Assembly: GCF_033297395.1 (NCBI RefSeq) | Contig: NW_027041828.1 | Span: 310,001 to 374,000, forward strand | DNA: 64,000 nt | Direction: 5' to 3' | DNA from: Canariomyces notabilis | Taxonomy: Eukaryota; Ascomycota; Sordariomycetes; Sordariales; Chaetomiaceae | In this document: piece after piece, positions 22,036-33,057 of the stretch | Layout: every line of letters starts with the position of its first letter | Position numbering within the stretch: position 1 is the first letter of the stretch | Translations under genes and position numbers: made by a program | Notes under the pieces: model-generated | The model's input: the letters and a program-made list of their open reading frames with translations, nothing else | Told to the model about the DNA's origin: nothing | The model's database searches: none

Positions 22036-22782
22036 ATGGCTTTCTCCCCAGAAGACCCCTTCTACGCCGACCTCTCCTCACAGCCCTCGCGCACCACCTC
22101 GCCGCCGCAAAATTCATCATCCTTCTTTTCGTGGGCGACTCTCCTCCTTCCGAGATTTTTCATGGCAACAAAGAGCACCGAAATGCCGCCGCCGCCATCC
22201 TCGGCGAAAGAAACCTCGGCGAAAGCAACCTCCCCCATTCTCTCCCTTCTTTCCCCGGCGTCCGCCTCATCAGCCTCCTTCAAATCCAGCGAGCGCGACT
22301 ATTTCTCCCCATCTGCGTCGGTATCGTACCGCAGGCCTTCCATGACGTCGACCATCTCGTCAACAGCGACGACGCCCTCAGAGCTCCAGCTCGACAACGT
22401 CAAACTGCCGCAGAATCCAGAGCGCGCAACCACGGCTCCGATTCCTGCTCCAGCAAAATCAACAGCAGCACCAGCATCAGGAAGCGCCGCCAGCTCACTG
22501 CACAACGACTCGGAGTTTGCGCCCCGCCGCTCGGCAAAGGAGGTGGTCGCCCTCGACGCCCTGTCGCGTGACTTCCCCAAGCCGGCGCACGAGCCAAGCC
22601 TGGATGAGCTGCTGGCCCGCCCGCCAGGCAAGTGGTCGCTTGGTCACTATGTCAAGAATGCACGCGCCGTGACGCCCCCCGCGCCGTTGGACCCCGCCGA
22701 GCGAGCGCGTCAGTTCGAGGAGGCTAAGAGGGAGCTGTTGAGGGCCAAGGCTGAGCTGGAGAGCCGGCGTAAGAAGGCCTAA
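22036..22782 (+). CDS. Uncharacterised Ser/Pro/Ala-rich protein
   Basis: Uninterrupted frame of 248 residues with a fair start context (cacaATGg). The first 170 residues are low-complexity (Ser, Pro, Ala, Thr) with scattered SP and SSP sites, so probably disordered and phosphorylated. The C-terminal 75 residues are different: SLDELLARPPGKWSLGHYVK, then a proline linker and a charged helix (ERARQFEEAKRELLRAKAEL) likely to be a short coiled coil. That end looks conserved in character, but I do not recognise a family. There are no membrane segments; a Phe/Leu-rich patch at 29-43 (FFSWATLLLPRFF) is too short to be sure of. The 3' end converges with the TMEM205-like gene. Real gene likely, function unknown. 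Confidence 0.65.
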   Translation: MAFSPEDPFYADLSSQPSRTTSPPQNSSSFFSWATLLLPRFFMATKSTEMPPPPSSAKETSAKATSPILSLLSPASASSASFKSSERDYFSPSASVSYRRPSMTSTISSTATTPSELQLDNVKLPQNPERATTAPIPAPAKSTAAPASGSAASSLHNDSEFAPRRSAKEVVALDALSRDFPKPAHEPSLDELLARPPGKWSLGHYVKNARAVTPPAPLDPAERARQFEEAKRELLRAKAELESRRKKA

Positions 22783-23219
22783 TTCCTCTATTCCTTTTCT
22801 TTTTCTCTAGTTGTGTGGCAAGCCTGGAGATTCGGCGTCACTTCCGCGATGGGTTTTCTTTGGTGGATGGGTTCTCTGAGATCGTTTCCGGTTTTCGGCC
22901 TCTCGGTTCTCAAGCGTTCTTAGATAGACAGAAGGAGCATCCGCATGCTATGGCGTAACGGTAGTGTTGCTTTATTCTTCTCATTTAGGGCTGGGAATAT
23001 GGCGATCGTGCGAAAAAGCCCATTGAGGTGGAGCATCGGGATTAACAGAACCACAATTTTCTTTCTTCTCTCTCTTTGCTCTAGGTGACCTGGCACAGCG
23101 TTTCGGCCCTCTGAACGGACTCATAATTTCCTTGCTTTCACATCGACAGAGTATGCATAGATAGATAGAATCGAGGGAATACTACTACCCATGAAATCCA
23201 ACGGACGGTGGTTTGGTAC
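22783..23219. other. Short convergent 3'-3' spacer
   Basis: 437 bp with T-rich tracts fitting 3' ends of both flanking genes. A perfect donor-like gtgagt overlaps the stop codon of the TMEM205-like gene, so a further small exon of that gene here cannot be excluded. Confidence 0.45.
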
Positions 23220-23904
23220 TCACGACAGCCGCGACGACAGCGTGACCCCATACACCACTGAGGCAATGAAGGTCCCCAGATTCAGCAGCGACGAAATGCC
23301 GTGAAGCATGGAGAACTTTTTGTTGAGAGCCACCATTTCCTGCGAGTGCGGCGGCGGGTCATACGACTTTTTGCCGTCCTTCTTCTCTGCTCTGTTGTCA
23401 GCATATCTTCCGCTCGAATCAACCAGCCAGCTCAGCCTACCCTGTTGTCTTCTCTCGTCCATACACTTGGTCGTCGCAGGTCCAATAAAGACCAAGTTCC
23501 CCAGCGAGCAGAGGAAAGCGCTGGCTAGCGGAGCCAGTACACTCCACCGGTTGGACGGGTCGAGCACCCCAGACACCCCGCCGGCGCTGCCAAACGGGTT
23601 CTTGCTCCCCGGATAGGTCAAGGCCATGACGGCCGGGAGCGCCGTCTGCATGCTGAAGTAAATGGGGAAGATCTTGGCCATGAGAGCGGCGAATTGCGGT
23701 CGAGTTAGCACCCGGAAGGAGACGATGCCGCCTACAAAGGTGTGGAAGAAGGTTGTGCCGAGGAGAGTGCCATAGCTGGTAGGTTGTAATTATTAGTCGA
23801 GGGATCCATCAATAGGGACTCAGCGAGATGCGAAGTTGAACGGGATAGCCATATGGTATATCTAACCTGAGAATGTGATACGGAGCGGGTGAGAGGAACC
23901 CCAT
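23220..23904 (-). CDS. TMEM205-like (DUF4149) membrane protein
   Basis: Two exons, 23904-23867 and 23775-23220, give 197 residues. Exon 1 codes for MGFLSPAPYHIL, and the junction AG|C restores SYGTLLGTTFFHTFVGGIVS. This matches the family pattern of an N-terminal helix followed by a Gly-rich hydrophobic helix and a Phe-rich second one (QFAALMAKIFPIYFSMQT). Further helices are near SVLAPLASAFLCSLGNLVFIG and ISSLLNLGTFIASVVYGVTL. A hydrophilic, Lys-rich loop (AEKKDGKKSYDPPPHSQE) separates the last two. Mammalian TMEM205 is linked to secretory traffic and drug resistance; the molecular activity is unknown. The stop overlaps a donor-like sequence, so the last residues are uncertain. It is divergent from KU80. 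Confidence 0.8.
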
Positions 23905-24417
23905 CGTGTTGTTGCAGCTCACTAGCACTCGATCTAATAGCGTATCAGAATAGTAAACCTGGAGATAATGTCTCAAAGCAACAAAAGTGAAAGTGAAGTG
24001 AGGTTGCGATGAGCTGTCAGATCGCCAATGCATGAGCTAATGCTTGGCCCAATTGTGGCTGTTGTGGGTCTTACGGGTTATGTATGTAAAGTACCATACC
24101 TGTAAGGCTGTAACAGAGCCACGGATTCCTGTAAGGTAGTATTCCATAAATACTAGTACACTACCAGTAGTCCCGTGCTCCTGCTAAATCGCACTGTCAA
24201 TTGCAACAATGACGCGAACCCATGTGCTCACGCGAGGCAGCAATCCCTCAAGCGCGTTAGTCTCGAGGTGCTGCCTGGGACTCATTGATAGACTATGCCA
24301 TCCGGAACGAAACATATATCAGCAACCGCCACGGTTGTCTGCCTTGGACGGGCACCTTGATTGGTTTCCATAGTCGCTGGTTGCAACTGCAGACAGAGGA
24401 CGAGGCCAATTGCAGCA
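23905..24417. promoter_or_regulatory. Divergent promoter between the TMEM205-like gene and KU80
   Basis: 513 bp between the two start codons, with AT-rich sequence near 24070-24160. No gene inside and no recognised factor site. Confidence 0.5.
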
Positions 24418-26908
24418 ATGGCGGACAAAGAAGCGACAGTTTACATCGTCGACCTGGGCGAGTCGATGGCCGATTGCCACAATGGTCGTAAGGAGTCTGA
24501 CCTTGATTTTGGTATGCGATATGTCTGGGACAAGATTACAACTACTGTCGCTGCCAGCCGCAAGACGTGGACGGTCGGCGTTGTGGGCCTCAACACCGAG
24601 GAGACCAACAACGCCCAGGACCGCGAAGGGCTAGAGGGCTACGAGCATATATCCGTGCTCCAGGACATTGGTCCCATGACTATGAGCTCGCTTCGGGAGT
24701 TGCGGTCGAGTATCCAGCCATCCTACAGCTCCGGAGGAGACGCAATCTCGGCAATTGTGGTTGCCGTTTCCATGATCGAAGAGTTTACCAAAAAGCTCAA
24801 ATACCACCGGAAGATTATCCTCGTGACGAACGGCGAGTCACCAATCGATGATGACTCTTCCGAAGAGGTTGCAGAGCGGCTCAACGACGTCAACATCGAG
24901 TTGGTGGTTATGTGAGTTGTGTCAATGCCACCGCCGACCAACGATTTCTAACCCTCTCAGTGGAGTTGACTTCGACGATCCCGATTACGGCTTTAAGGAG
25001 GAGGATAAATCGTCGCTGAAGGTAAGCTGACGTGAGAGGCTGCGCTGTCGCCTCCTTGCGAGCACTGCTGATTCTGGGCAGGCGAAAAACGAGAACATCC
25101 TGCGGAAGCTAGTTGATCAGTGCAAGAATGGCGTGTTCGGAACAATGGCGCAGGCTGTCGAGGAGTTGGCAGTTCCGCGCATCAAGCCCGTGAGACCCTT
25201 CAAGGCTTATGATGGCCCTCTCACACTTGGAGACCCTAGCAAATACGAGAGCGCTATAAGCATCCATGTCGAGCGGTACTTCAAGACGAAGCGTGCCGTC
25301 CCACCTCCAGCAAGCACCGTGGTCATCGGCCCCGACTATGGCGTACCATCACAGTCCCAAACAATTGATGGCGACGTCGAAATGGGGGGCACCGAGTTCT
25401 CCGGCGTGAAGTATATGCGCAGCTACAAGGTCAATGATCCCGATGCCCCCGGCGGCAAACGGGACGTTGACTTCGATGACCTCGCAAAAGGCTACCAGTA
25501 TGGCCGGACCGTTGTACCCTTCAGTGAGTCGGATATGTCAATCACGAAGTTGGAGACTAAAAAATCGTTTACGATCCTCGGTTTTGTACCATTCAGCAGC
25601 GTAAGCCCCTCCTTCCTCGATTCCGCTTATCAAATATTGACGACTTATGGCACTTAGTACGATCCCTTTATTAATATGGGTGAGACTGGTATCATCGTAG
25701 CCCAAAAACACAACGAGCAGGCGGAGCTGGCACTCTCAGCATTCATTCACGCCCTCCATGAGCTTGAGTCCTATGCCGTAGCGAGATACGTGCAGAAGGA
25801 CTTGGCTCAGCCGCAAATTCTCCTGCTTAAGCCGAACCCCGGAATTGAGGACGAGTTTGAATGTCTCTACGACGTTCCCCTGCCGTTCGCTGAAGACGTC
25901 CGCAGCTACCAGTTTCCTCCGCTAGACAAGGTGCTCACCGTCACCGGCAGTATCCTCAAGGAACACCGGCTACTCCCTTCGGACGACTTGAAGCAGGCGA
26001 TGAGCGACTTTGTCGATTCCATGGATCTCTCTAATTTTGGCGAAGACGAGGAGGGGTATGTGTTACAGTCCATCTTCCTAGCTCGCGTTGACACTAGTGC
26101 AGGAAACCGGCAGAGTATGCGCCAATTGACGACTCGTACAATCCAGTTATTCACCGCATAAACCAAGCAATCCGTGCGCGTGCTGTGGATCCAGAAGCAC
26201 CTCTTGAGCCGCCGGCCGAAATTCTGCTCCGCTACTCCAAGCCTCCTGAGAAGCTGATAGACAAGGCAAAACCGGATATAGAAGCACTGATTGACGCCGC
26301 TGAGGTCAAGAAGGGTACGCCCCCTAAGCAGCTTCTTGAGCGTTACGGCTAGCTAACACGGCAGATACAGTACCTGCCAAGGCCCAAGGTAGGCGCGGCA
26401 GAAAGGAGGCTGTCAAGCCGCTATCCGGGCTTGACGTGGACTCCCTCCTGGGCGAGAGAAAACGCACCAATATTTCCATGGAGAACTCGATACCCGAGTT
26501 CAAGCAGACCCTAGCAACTGCGACGGACGATGCCACAGTCGAAAAGGCTGTCAAGCAGATGGGTGAAATCATCTGCAAGCTCATCCAGGACAGTTTTGCA
26601 GACCTCCTCTACGCCCGGGCGGCGGAGAATCTGCTTGTTATGCGGGAAGAGCTCATCAGCCTCGAGTTCCCAGCGCTGTACAACAAGTTCCTGACGGCGC
26701 TGAAGAAGAGTCTCTTGAGCGGGGAACTGAACGGGGACCGCAGAGAGATGTGGTTCAAGTATATTGTAGGGGGCCATCTGGGCCTGATTACGCAAAGTGA
26801 GTCCGGGGCATCCGAAGTGACAGAAGAGGAGGCGAAGGCGGTAAGTTTCTATTTCTTGCGGGTTTGTGACTGGGGATTTGCTGACGGTTTGGCTAGTTTG
26901 CGAGATGA
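24418..26908 (+). CDS. KU80: Ku80 subunit of the Ku DNA end-binding complex
   Basis: Seven exons, 24418-24911, 24961-25021, 25082-25600, 25658-26055, 26103-26314, 26365-26840 and 26897-26908, give 723 residues, the usual size of fungal Ku80. With Ku70 it forms the ring that loads on DNA double-strand ends and starts non-homologous end joining; it also protects telomeres. The N-terminal von Willebrand A-like domain begins ATVYIVDLGESM and contains KIILVTNGESPIDDD. The central beta-barrel includes KSFTILGFVPFS and the bridge segment MGETGIIVAQKHNEQAELAL. The C-terminal helical domain (about 600-700; SIPEFKQTL, ENLLVMREELISLEFPALYN) resembles the DNA-PKcs-binding fold. The last exon encodes only FAR plus stop. 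The start is the first ATG giving the conserved N-terminus. Confidence 0.94.
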
Positions 26909-28035
26909 TCTGTCGACAGTTTGTTTCTGTTTGACTTGCACTTGCACTATCGGGAGATAGCGACCCCATGAAGTGAGAGTGGAAGTAGCTCTCTACACAT
27001 CCCGCATTGCAAGGAAGGTACTATGAGGTACCTAGAAACTGGTCCCTTGGAGGTCTACCAATATTGGGCATGCTGTGCGGGTCGTTCCTGACAGAGCTAA
27101 AAACACATGCGTCTCATCTCATCATGTTGAAGGCAGCTACATAAGTTGCCTCCTTCCATGGCGCTAGAGGACGGGATGCTTTGATGCTTCGAATTCATCG
27201 GCGTAACTCATTTCGGTGCCCATTGCGGCCGATCTTCTTTCTGCCGTCGAGTCAAGTGTGGTGAGGCCTGCGGTTCGGCATCCGCATTTGGCTGACCGTA
27301 TGTGATCGCAAATAACAACCTAACACTACATGTCTTGGCGCCGCCCATGATACAAACTGTCATGATATATGTGAACAGTTCCCATCGTAAGTTGTTCTCT
27401 ATGTGTTTTCAGTTGTGGCCGTCTGATAAAGGTGTTTCGTCATCCCTGCTCATGTTTTTTTCTTTTCCTATCCCTGAATGCTTTGAAGCTAGTGTGTTTG
27501 TGAACCCTTGCACATCCTTCAACAATTGTTTTCCCAATTCCCCCTTTTTTTCTGTTTGCTTACCGCCTATCCCCTACGTAGGTAACCGTTTGCGAGACAA
27601 AACACCATTGACCACTATGCTAAAGGAAAGAGCCAGTGACTGAATTGCGTCAACCGGATCAACCTCAGGTGAGTTTGTGATTTTCTAATGGCCCGTATAT
27701 ATGTTTGACAGTGTCGATAGCGGCCGCCGAGCGTCGAGTGCGTATTCTGAAGCCTCACTGGACCGTATGATTACTTGATGAGCATACATCGACAGGATAA
27801 GGCACTGTCACCATCTTTCCTGCCGCTTAGTCGGCGATGCGGGTCCCGTCGACGAGGGGTAGTGGCCGGCGAGAATTTTCCCACACCTCTGCTTCATCCT
27901 TCCGGCCACTTCTGTGAAAACTCTACCCTACTTTGTTTTCTTTCTTTGGCCAGAAAGCCGGCGCAGACTTCGACCCTCCTCTAATGTCGTTCATCTTGAG
28001 CCTTTCAAGCTGGTTACGTGCATCTGTCCTTGAAG
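26909..28035. other. KU80 3' end and promoter of the next gene
   Basis: 1.1 kb. T- and C-rich tracts at 27400-27560 look like promoter or leader sequence. No gene recognised. Confidence 0.45.
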
Positions 28036-29995
28036 ATGCCAGCCATAGAAGACAAGGCTGTCGCTGAGACGGCTGCCCTGGACGACGATGAGTTCCTCCA
28101 CAGTCTGTGCACTTACGCGGGCGATACTGAGGCATGGGCTCGCTTCGATCGCTCCGCCTGGCTCTCCGTCGAAGTCGAAGCCGCTGAGGAGGAAGCCGAT
28201 CAAGAGAATGGCCAAGCCTCGAATAACGAGGATGATGGTGGCCACGAGGGTGAGACGTCGCTTGCTCTGAACAATGTCGTCTGGCCGGAGACTGGCCTCG
28301 CCATGGGTGATTTGTCCGCCGATGGAGATATCTTCGTGTCGTGGGACCTCGTTGAGGGCTACCCGACCATGTTCGTTGGCAAGAAAAACAGCCGCCGAGT
28401 AAGTAGGCTCAGGAATCCATCACAAGAGGAAGAGAAAAGCACGAGGCAGCCTTTGTTAACTCTTCCCATAGGCTGCACCGTTCTTTACCCTGGACGGTAT
28501 TCATGAGGACCGAGTCTGGGATCTGTAAGCCGTTAGTTCTATCTTCACACATTGCCTGTACTGACAGCAAGTAGATACTATCTCCATCATCCTGAGAAGT
28601 TGGGTAATCCCGCTATATTTGTGCCAACTTACCAGTTCGAGGATCTCTTGCACGCGATCAACGCCAAGCTCGAAACCGAGTTGACTATCCCGCCGGGTCC
28701 GAACCATGGGGACTTCAAGATGTCGTTCGGTCTCGGTAACAGCCCCCGGCCGCGCTTCTTGGGTCGCTCAAACAGCGCCGAGTGCTTCAAATCTCTGTGT
28801 GCGGCTATCCCGGCGCCCAAGCCCGAAGACGATGTGGGCAACGCGACCGAGCTTGGCAAGAAGGAGTTTATGAGCCACCTCTATGTTGTTCAGAATGCCA
28901 AGAAGAGAAAGCTTCATCAGCCCTCCAAGTCGGATAACAAAAGGAGGAAACGGGTCACACTCCACAAAACCTGGGGCAAGTCCGTCAAGCGAGTCCAGCG
29001 TTACCTCGGTCTCCGTAAGAAGCTTTCGCCTGAGTCGACTGTTGCGGATGGCGTTCGCCCGACTATTGATTTTCACTCTCCCATGGTTCATGAGCCAGAG
29101 AACTCGGTGTTATTCGTGGCCATTGATACCGAGGCATGGGAAAAAGACCACTCTGTCCTCACCGAAGTCGGCATAGCTATGCTTGATACGAACGATATCA
29201 GATCTGTTGCGCCAGGCGACGGCGGCAAGAACTGGTTCCCGCTCATCCGCGCTCGTCACATCCGCATTGAGGAGAACAGGTGGGCTATGAACGGCCAGTT
29301 TGTCCCAAGCTGCGCTAAGAGCTTCAACTTTGGGTTTGTCCCGCCACCTCAAGCAGGGAAAGTGAGTCGTATGCTGACGATATTGAATCAGGACGAGCGA
29401 GTGGGCCAAGGTGGCCACAATCCCCTCGATTCTCCAGCAGCTGATTGACAAGGCAACCTTGGTCGACCCCGCTGACGGCACCGTCAAGCCGCGCCACGTG
29501 GTCCTCGTTTTCCACGAGCGCAGCGCCGATATCAAGTATCTCCAGAGCTCGGTGAAATACAACATCACCGATGCCATGAATGTTCTGGACGTCGTGGACA
29601 CCAAGGAGATGCACCAATATGCGACCCAGGACCTCAATGGAAGAGCCCTCGAGACCGTCCTGAAGTATCTGGATATCCACTACGAGAATCTTCACAATGG
29701 CGGCAACGACGCTGTCTACACGCTGCGCGCCATGATCGGCTTGGCTGTGGATAAGCGCCTGAAGAGCATCGCAAAAGCCGAGAAAGCTCGCAACGAGCCT
29801 ATGGAGTGAGTTTATTGTTCTGATGGCTTGCTGCGGAGAGAAGTTTGCTGACCAACTGCTCGCAGCCACATTCCGTTTGCCGAGTTCATGGCGAAGGAGA
29901 GGGAGAAAGAAGGATGGTCCAGTGGCGGCGAGGAGACTGATGGCGGAGATGCTCTCGGCCTTTTCGACCTTGCGAACAATGGCAGCCAGGGCTAG
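28036..29995 (+). CDS. Gfd2/YDR514C-like protein with RNase H/exonuclease-like fold
   Basis: Five exons, 28036-28398, 28472-28524, 28575-29333, 29392-29805 and 29866-29995, give 572 residues. The C-terminal half carries the Gfd2/YDR514C-like domain: SVLFVAIDTEAWEKDHSVLT (Asp323 and Glu325 in an Asp-x-Glu pair as in DEDD exonuclease motif I), EVGIAMLDTND, then WFPLIRARHIRIEENRWAMN and a late acid-rich helix. The N-terminal half is acidic then basic (KKRKLHQPSK, NKRRKRVTLHKTW) with a likely nuclear signal. The exon 3-4 junction uses donor gtttgt after AACTTTGG, which restores SFNFGTSEWAKVATIP; the better-looking gtgagt 33 bp later breaks the frame. Yeast Gfd2 is linked to mRNA export factors; true nuclease activity is unproven. 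Confidence 0.78.
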
Positions 29996-30585
29996 TGACG
30001 ACGATTTTTCGGCAACGACGAGATGCGCCAGAGCACAGTCAACTGAACTTCACCAGTCAATGTTGCGGGCTGGGGACTCGGAAGTCACGGAAATGGTGTT
30101 AAATGATCTTGCGTCTCAGGGTTGTATCCGAAGGGTCGTGCCTACAGCACTTGAGCTTTTGCTCATCATGTGTAGTATATTTAGAGGAGAGTCATCTGCC
30201 TAGGCAGCGTATTGCGAATTCTCCGCGGACAGCAGGGTTCCTCAGATCCAGACCGATAGGTAGATAGGGAACCCGCACTATTACAGCCATCAGACCCTGC
30301 CCTGCTGAAACAAGATGTGATTAAAGCCAAACCGCCCTCAAGCCAAACCTATCTCGACCCAAATCCCCAACGCCGTTGCTATGATGTTCTTTGTGCGCCA
30401 ATTTTGTACATGCCGGACCTAGTTACTACCGACGATAGCGTAGGATGTTAGGTTTCGCCAGATATCGGAATCGGCGAACTGCCCTATGCCCAGGCAACGT
30501 CCGCAACGGCTCGATTTGCCGTTTCGCCCGTCGCCCTCTCTCCTTTAACCCTTCCTCGTAGTAATGAACCTGGGGATTCTCCAAC
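29996..30585. other. Convergent 3'-3' spacer
   Basis: 590 bp between the Gfd2-like and PAM18 stop codons. Nothing recognised. Confidence 0.5.
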
Positions 30586-31067
30586 TCATGAAGAAGCATT
30601 CTTCTCCAAGAACTCCTTGGCTTCGTTGACCTTCGTCGCCAAGTACGGGCTGCCGCCCCTGTCGGGGTGGTTGAGGAGCATGAGCGTGCGGTGGGCCTTG
30701 CGCACTTTCTCTTTGGTCAGGCCGCTCTCGCTGTGTTGTCACAATCGTCAGTATCAATATCCCTCCCGTTTCCCACATGCCTCTCTGGGTAATAGGCGAG
30801 GGTAGGATCATGGACTTACTTCAACGACAGGATAAGCGCCGCCTCGCGCCGCGTCATGCGCGGCTCGAACCCGCCCTTGTAAAAGGCCTTGCCGAGGGCG
30901 CCCACGCCACCGCGCGAGCGCCGCCAGGCTACAAGGCCGGCTCTGCCCTGTGTTCATGGATTGTCGTGGTTAGCGTGTGTCTAGGTTAATGGGAACGGGG
31001 TAGATTGGGCTCGTACGAGGAAGGCGGCAACCGCGACGCCGGCGCCGATCGCTAATGTTGAGGCCAT
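30586..31067 (-). CDS. PAM18: Mitochondrial import motor J-protein Pam18/Tim14
   Basis: Three exons, 31067-31017, 30947-30820 and 30730-30586, give 107 residues. It is a single-pass inner-membrane protein of the TIM23 presequence translocase that stimulates the ATPase of matrix Hsp70. The N-terminal membrane segment is STLAIGAGVAVAAFL; the linker AFYKGGFEPRMTRREAALIL and the J-domain follow. The invariant His-Pro-Asp is at 81-83 within LNHPDRGGSPYLATKVNEAK, the last part being the diagnostic Pam18 helix. Yeast Pam18 is longer at its N-terminus; filamentous-fungal and metazoan forms are about this size. Donors are gtacga and gtaagt, both phase-checked. It is upstream of and on the same strand as the PAR32-like gene's 3' side, with independent promoters. 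Confidence 0.93.
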
Positions 31068-32281
31068 GTTTCTCGGTCGGGTTGTTTGAGATATCGATGG
31101 GGGGAAATGGGTTGTCGTCGGCCTGGGAATGTTTCGGAAAGCTGTCAATGGTGGTGACGCTGTTGATGACAGGATGTGTTGCGATTCTAGACGAGTGGCT
31201 AGACTATGGAACTTTTCTGTCGGGTTGGAGTCCGGGTCGGGATTTGCCGCTGCGGGTAACGTACGGTTATGGCCGGGCCGGACGGTAATGTTACATACAG
31301 TACAGCATACTTCGTCATGAGTATTCCATTGTAAAATTACATCTCCAATTTCCACCTGGTACACAAGCACATCTTGGAGTAATCACGACGCCACCTTGCA
31401 ATCAACTACATTCCAACTACAAAGTATTTCGATTGCAATTCTGTCGCCTTCGGTGCTTTAGAGGGATGAATATTGAGCATCACCGAATTGGCTAGAGACG
31501 TGATAACCCCTGCATATCGCTCGAGTGATGGCCTGGATGCGGACACTCCCACCGCCATTCCTCATTGCTCAACTAGCCAAATCGACTAAAACTAAGCGAA
31601 GAAGTTGTGAGCGCGGATTCTCAATCGACACTCTCAGAGGACCCCAGAATGGTTGCTCGAACCGCAACATGGGAGCATGCCGGCTTTCTACTGCCACTCT
31701 TGACGCAGCTGGCCTGCCTGGTGCTCGCACATGGAAGTCGAAGCAGCCACCAACCCAGTCCATGCTCCCTACACAACCTACAATCCGGATCTAGGTACTT
31801 ACGCGAGCGATGTCTTGCACCTCTGAGTGTCTAAGGCAAGGTATGTCCTGAGCAGAAATAACTTGCTGAACAGCAGTTACTGCCAGAACTGGAAACGCAT
31901 CCAGGGTCATTCAGTTGGGGAAAAGGGGTAACTAGCCACCCGTCTCTCTGATGTAAACAAACACACCGGTCGCACAAATCGACACCTTCCCTCATTTACA
32001 GTCTCGAGTACACAACAGCCAGCTTCCAGAACCAGACGTGGATAGTGAACCATGAGCCACGAGACATCCCCCAGAAAACCTGTCACAAGCGAACCTTGGC
32101 AGGCCCTCTCCCTCTGCCTTACCGCGAAACACAATCCTATGCTACCGGCCCACCACCCTGCTAGCCGATCTGGACTTAGTAACCAGCCAAACCTCATATT
32201 CAGATCCGGCGACAGACCAGATCCAAATCACCTTTCTCAAAACCCCAAGCCCAAAACAACCCCCCCCATTCCCTTCCTCCC
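31068..32281. other. PAM18 promoter and PAR32-like 3' region
   Basis: 1.2 kb on the 5' side of PAM18 and the 3' side of the PAR32-like gene. No gene or repeat recognised. Confidence 0.45.
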
Positions 32282-33057
32282 TCATGCAGCAGTATCACCC
32301 CTGGCTCCAGGGGCATGATACACCCTCCCAGGGAAAGCAAGCCCATCTTCGACCTCCCTCAAGACCTTCAACTCCAATTCCTCCGCCGCCGCCGGGCCCT
32401 GCTCCCCATCGTTATCACTGCCACTGCTTCCCCCAGCGCCTCCCCCTCCCGTCCAATTACCCGCCCCGCCCCGCCCGCTCAACCCTCCGGTCCGGGTCTT
32501 GGCGGCTATGCTCGCCGCGATGGCTACTCGGGTACGCTCCGCCTCGGCGGCGGCCAGGAGCTCTTGCTGCGCTGTATCCGGGGACAGCGGTCCGGAGGAG
32601 GGGGAGGAGGCTGATTCACCTCCTGTTGTTGGTGCCGATGGCGCCGCTGATGCTGTTGATGGGCCGCCACGGAAGACAAAGTTGCCCGCACCCCCGCGTC
32701 CCCCGCGAGCGTAGCTCGGTACGGTGCTGCCGCTGCCGCTGGCACCGGCTTCTGCCCCTGCTCCCGGGCCGTTCAGCGGCGGGGCTGCCTGGCTTTTTTG
32801 AGCTTCGAGGTCAAGCTTTGGTTTAATTGTTCATTCCCCAAAGACGGGGAGGAGTCGAAGTTAGCTACGGTATGGTTGATGGTTTCTTGAGGTGGGGGAA
32901 TGCATCCATGTAGGTGGAAAGGAATGGGGCGGGTGTAATTGTTGGACTTTGGCGTACATACAGCACTGGTCGCTTTCTCGGCTTCTTCAATATCCTTCTT
33001 ACTGTAGAAATTGCCGGCGCCGCCCCGGCCCACTTTGCGGAAAACGTCTGAGGACAT
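32282..33057 (-). CDS. PAR32: PAR32/DUF3602 protein with GRGGAGN repeats
   Basis: Two exons, 33057-32962 and 32815-32282, give 209 residues. Three copies of the family motif are spread along the protein: VGRGGAGNFYS near the N-terminus, GGRGGAGNFVF in the middle and SGRGGAGNWTG near the C-terminus, separated by Ser/Pro/Ala-rich linkers. This spacing is the hallmark of the DUF3602/Par32 family. In yeast, Par32 is phosphorylated on TORC1 inhibition and, when unphosphorylated, binds and inactivates the ammonium transporters Mep1 and Mep3. Residues 20-32 are charged and helical (KKDIEEAEKATSA). The ATG at 33057 gives the standard MSSDVFRKVGRGGAGN start; an in-frame ATG 54 bases upstream (33111) is less likely. 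The 146-base intron has donor gtatgt. The cytosolic signalling role is inferred from yeast. Confidence 0.83.

Noticed and set aside
29334..29391. Strong gtgagt donor at the end of exon 3 of the Gfd2-like gene
   Set aside because: Using it puts the next exon out of frame with the conserved EWAKVATIP segment; donor gtttgt at 29334 keeps the frame.
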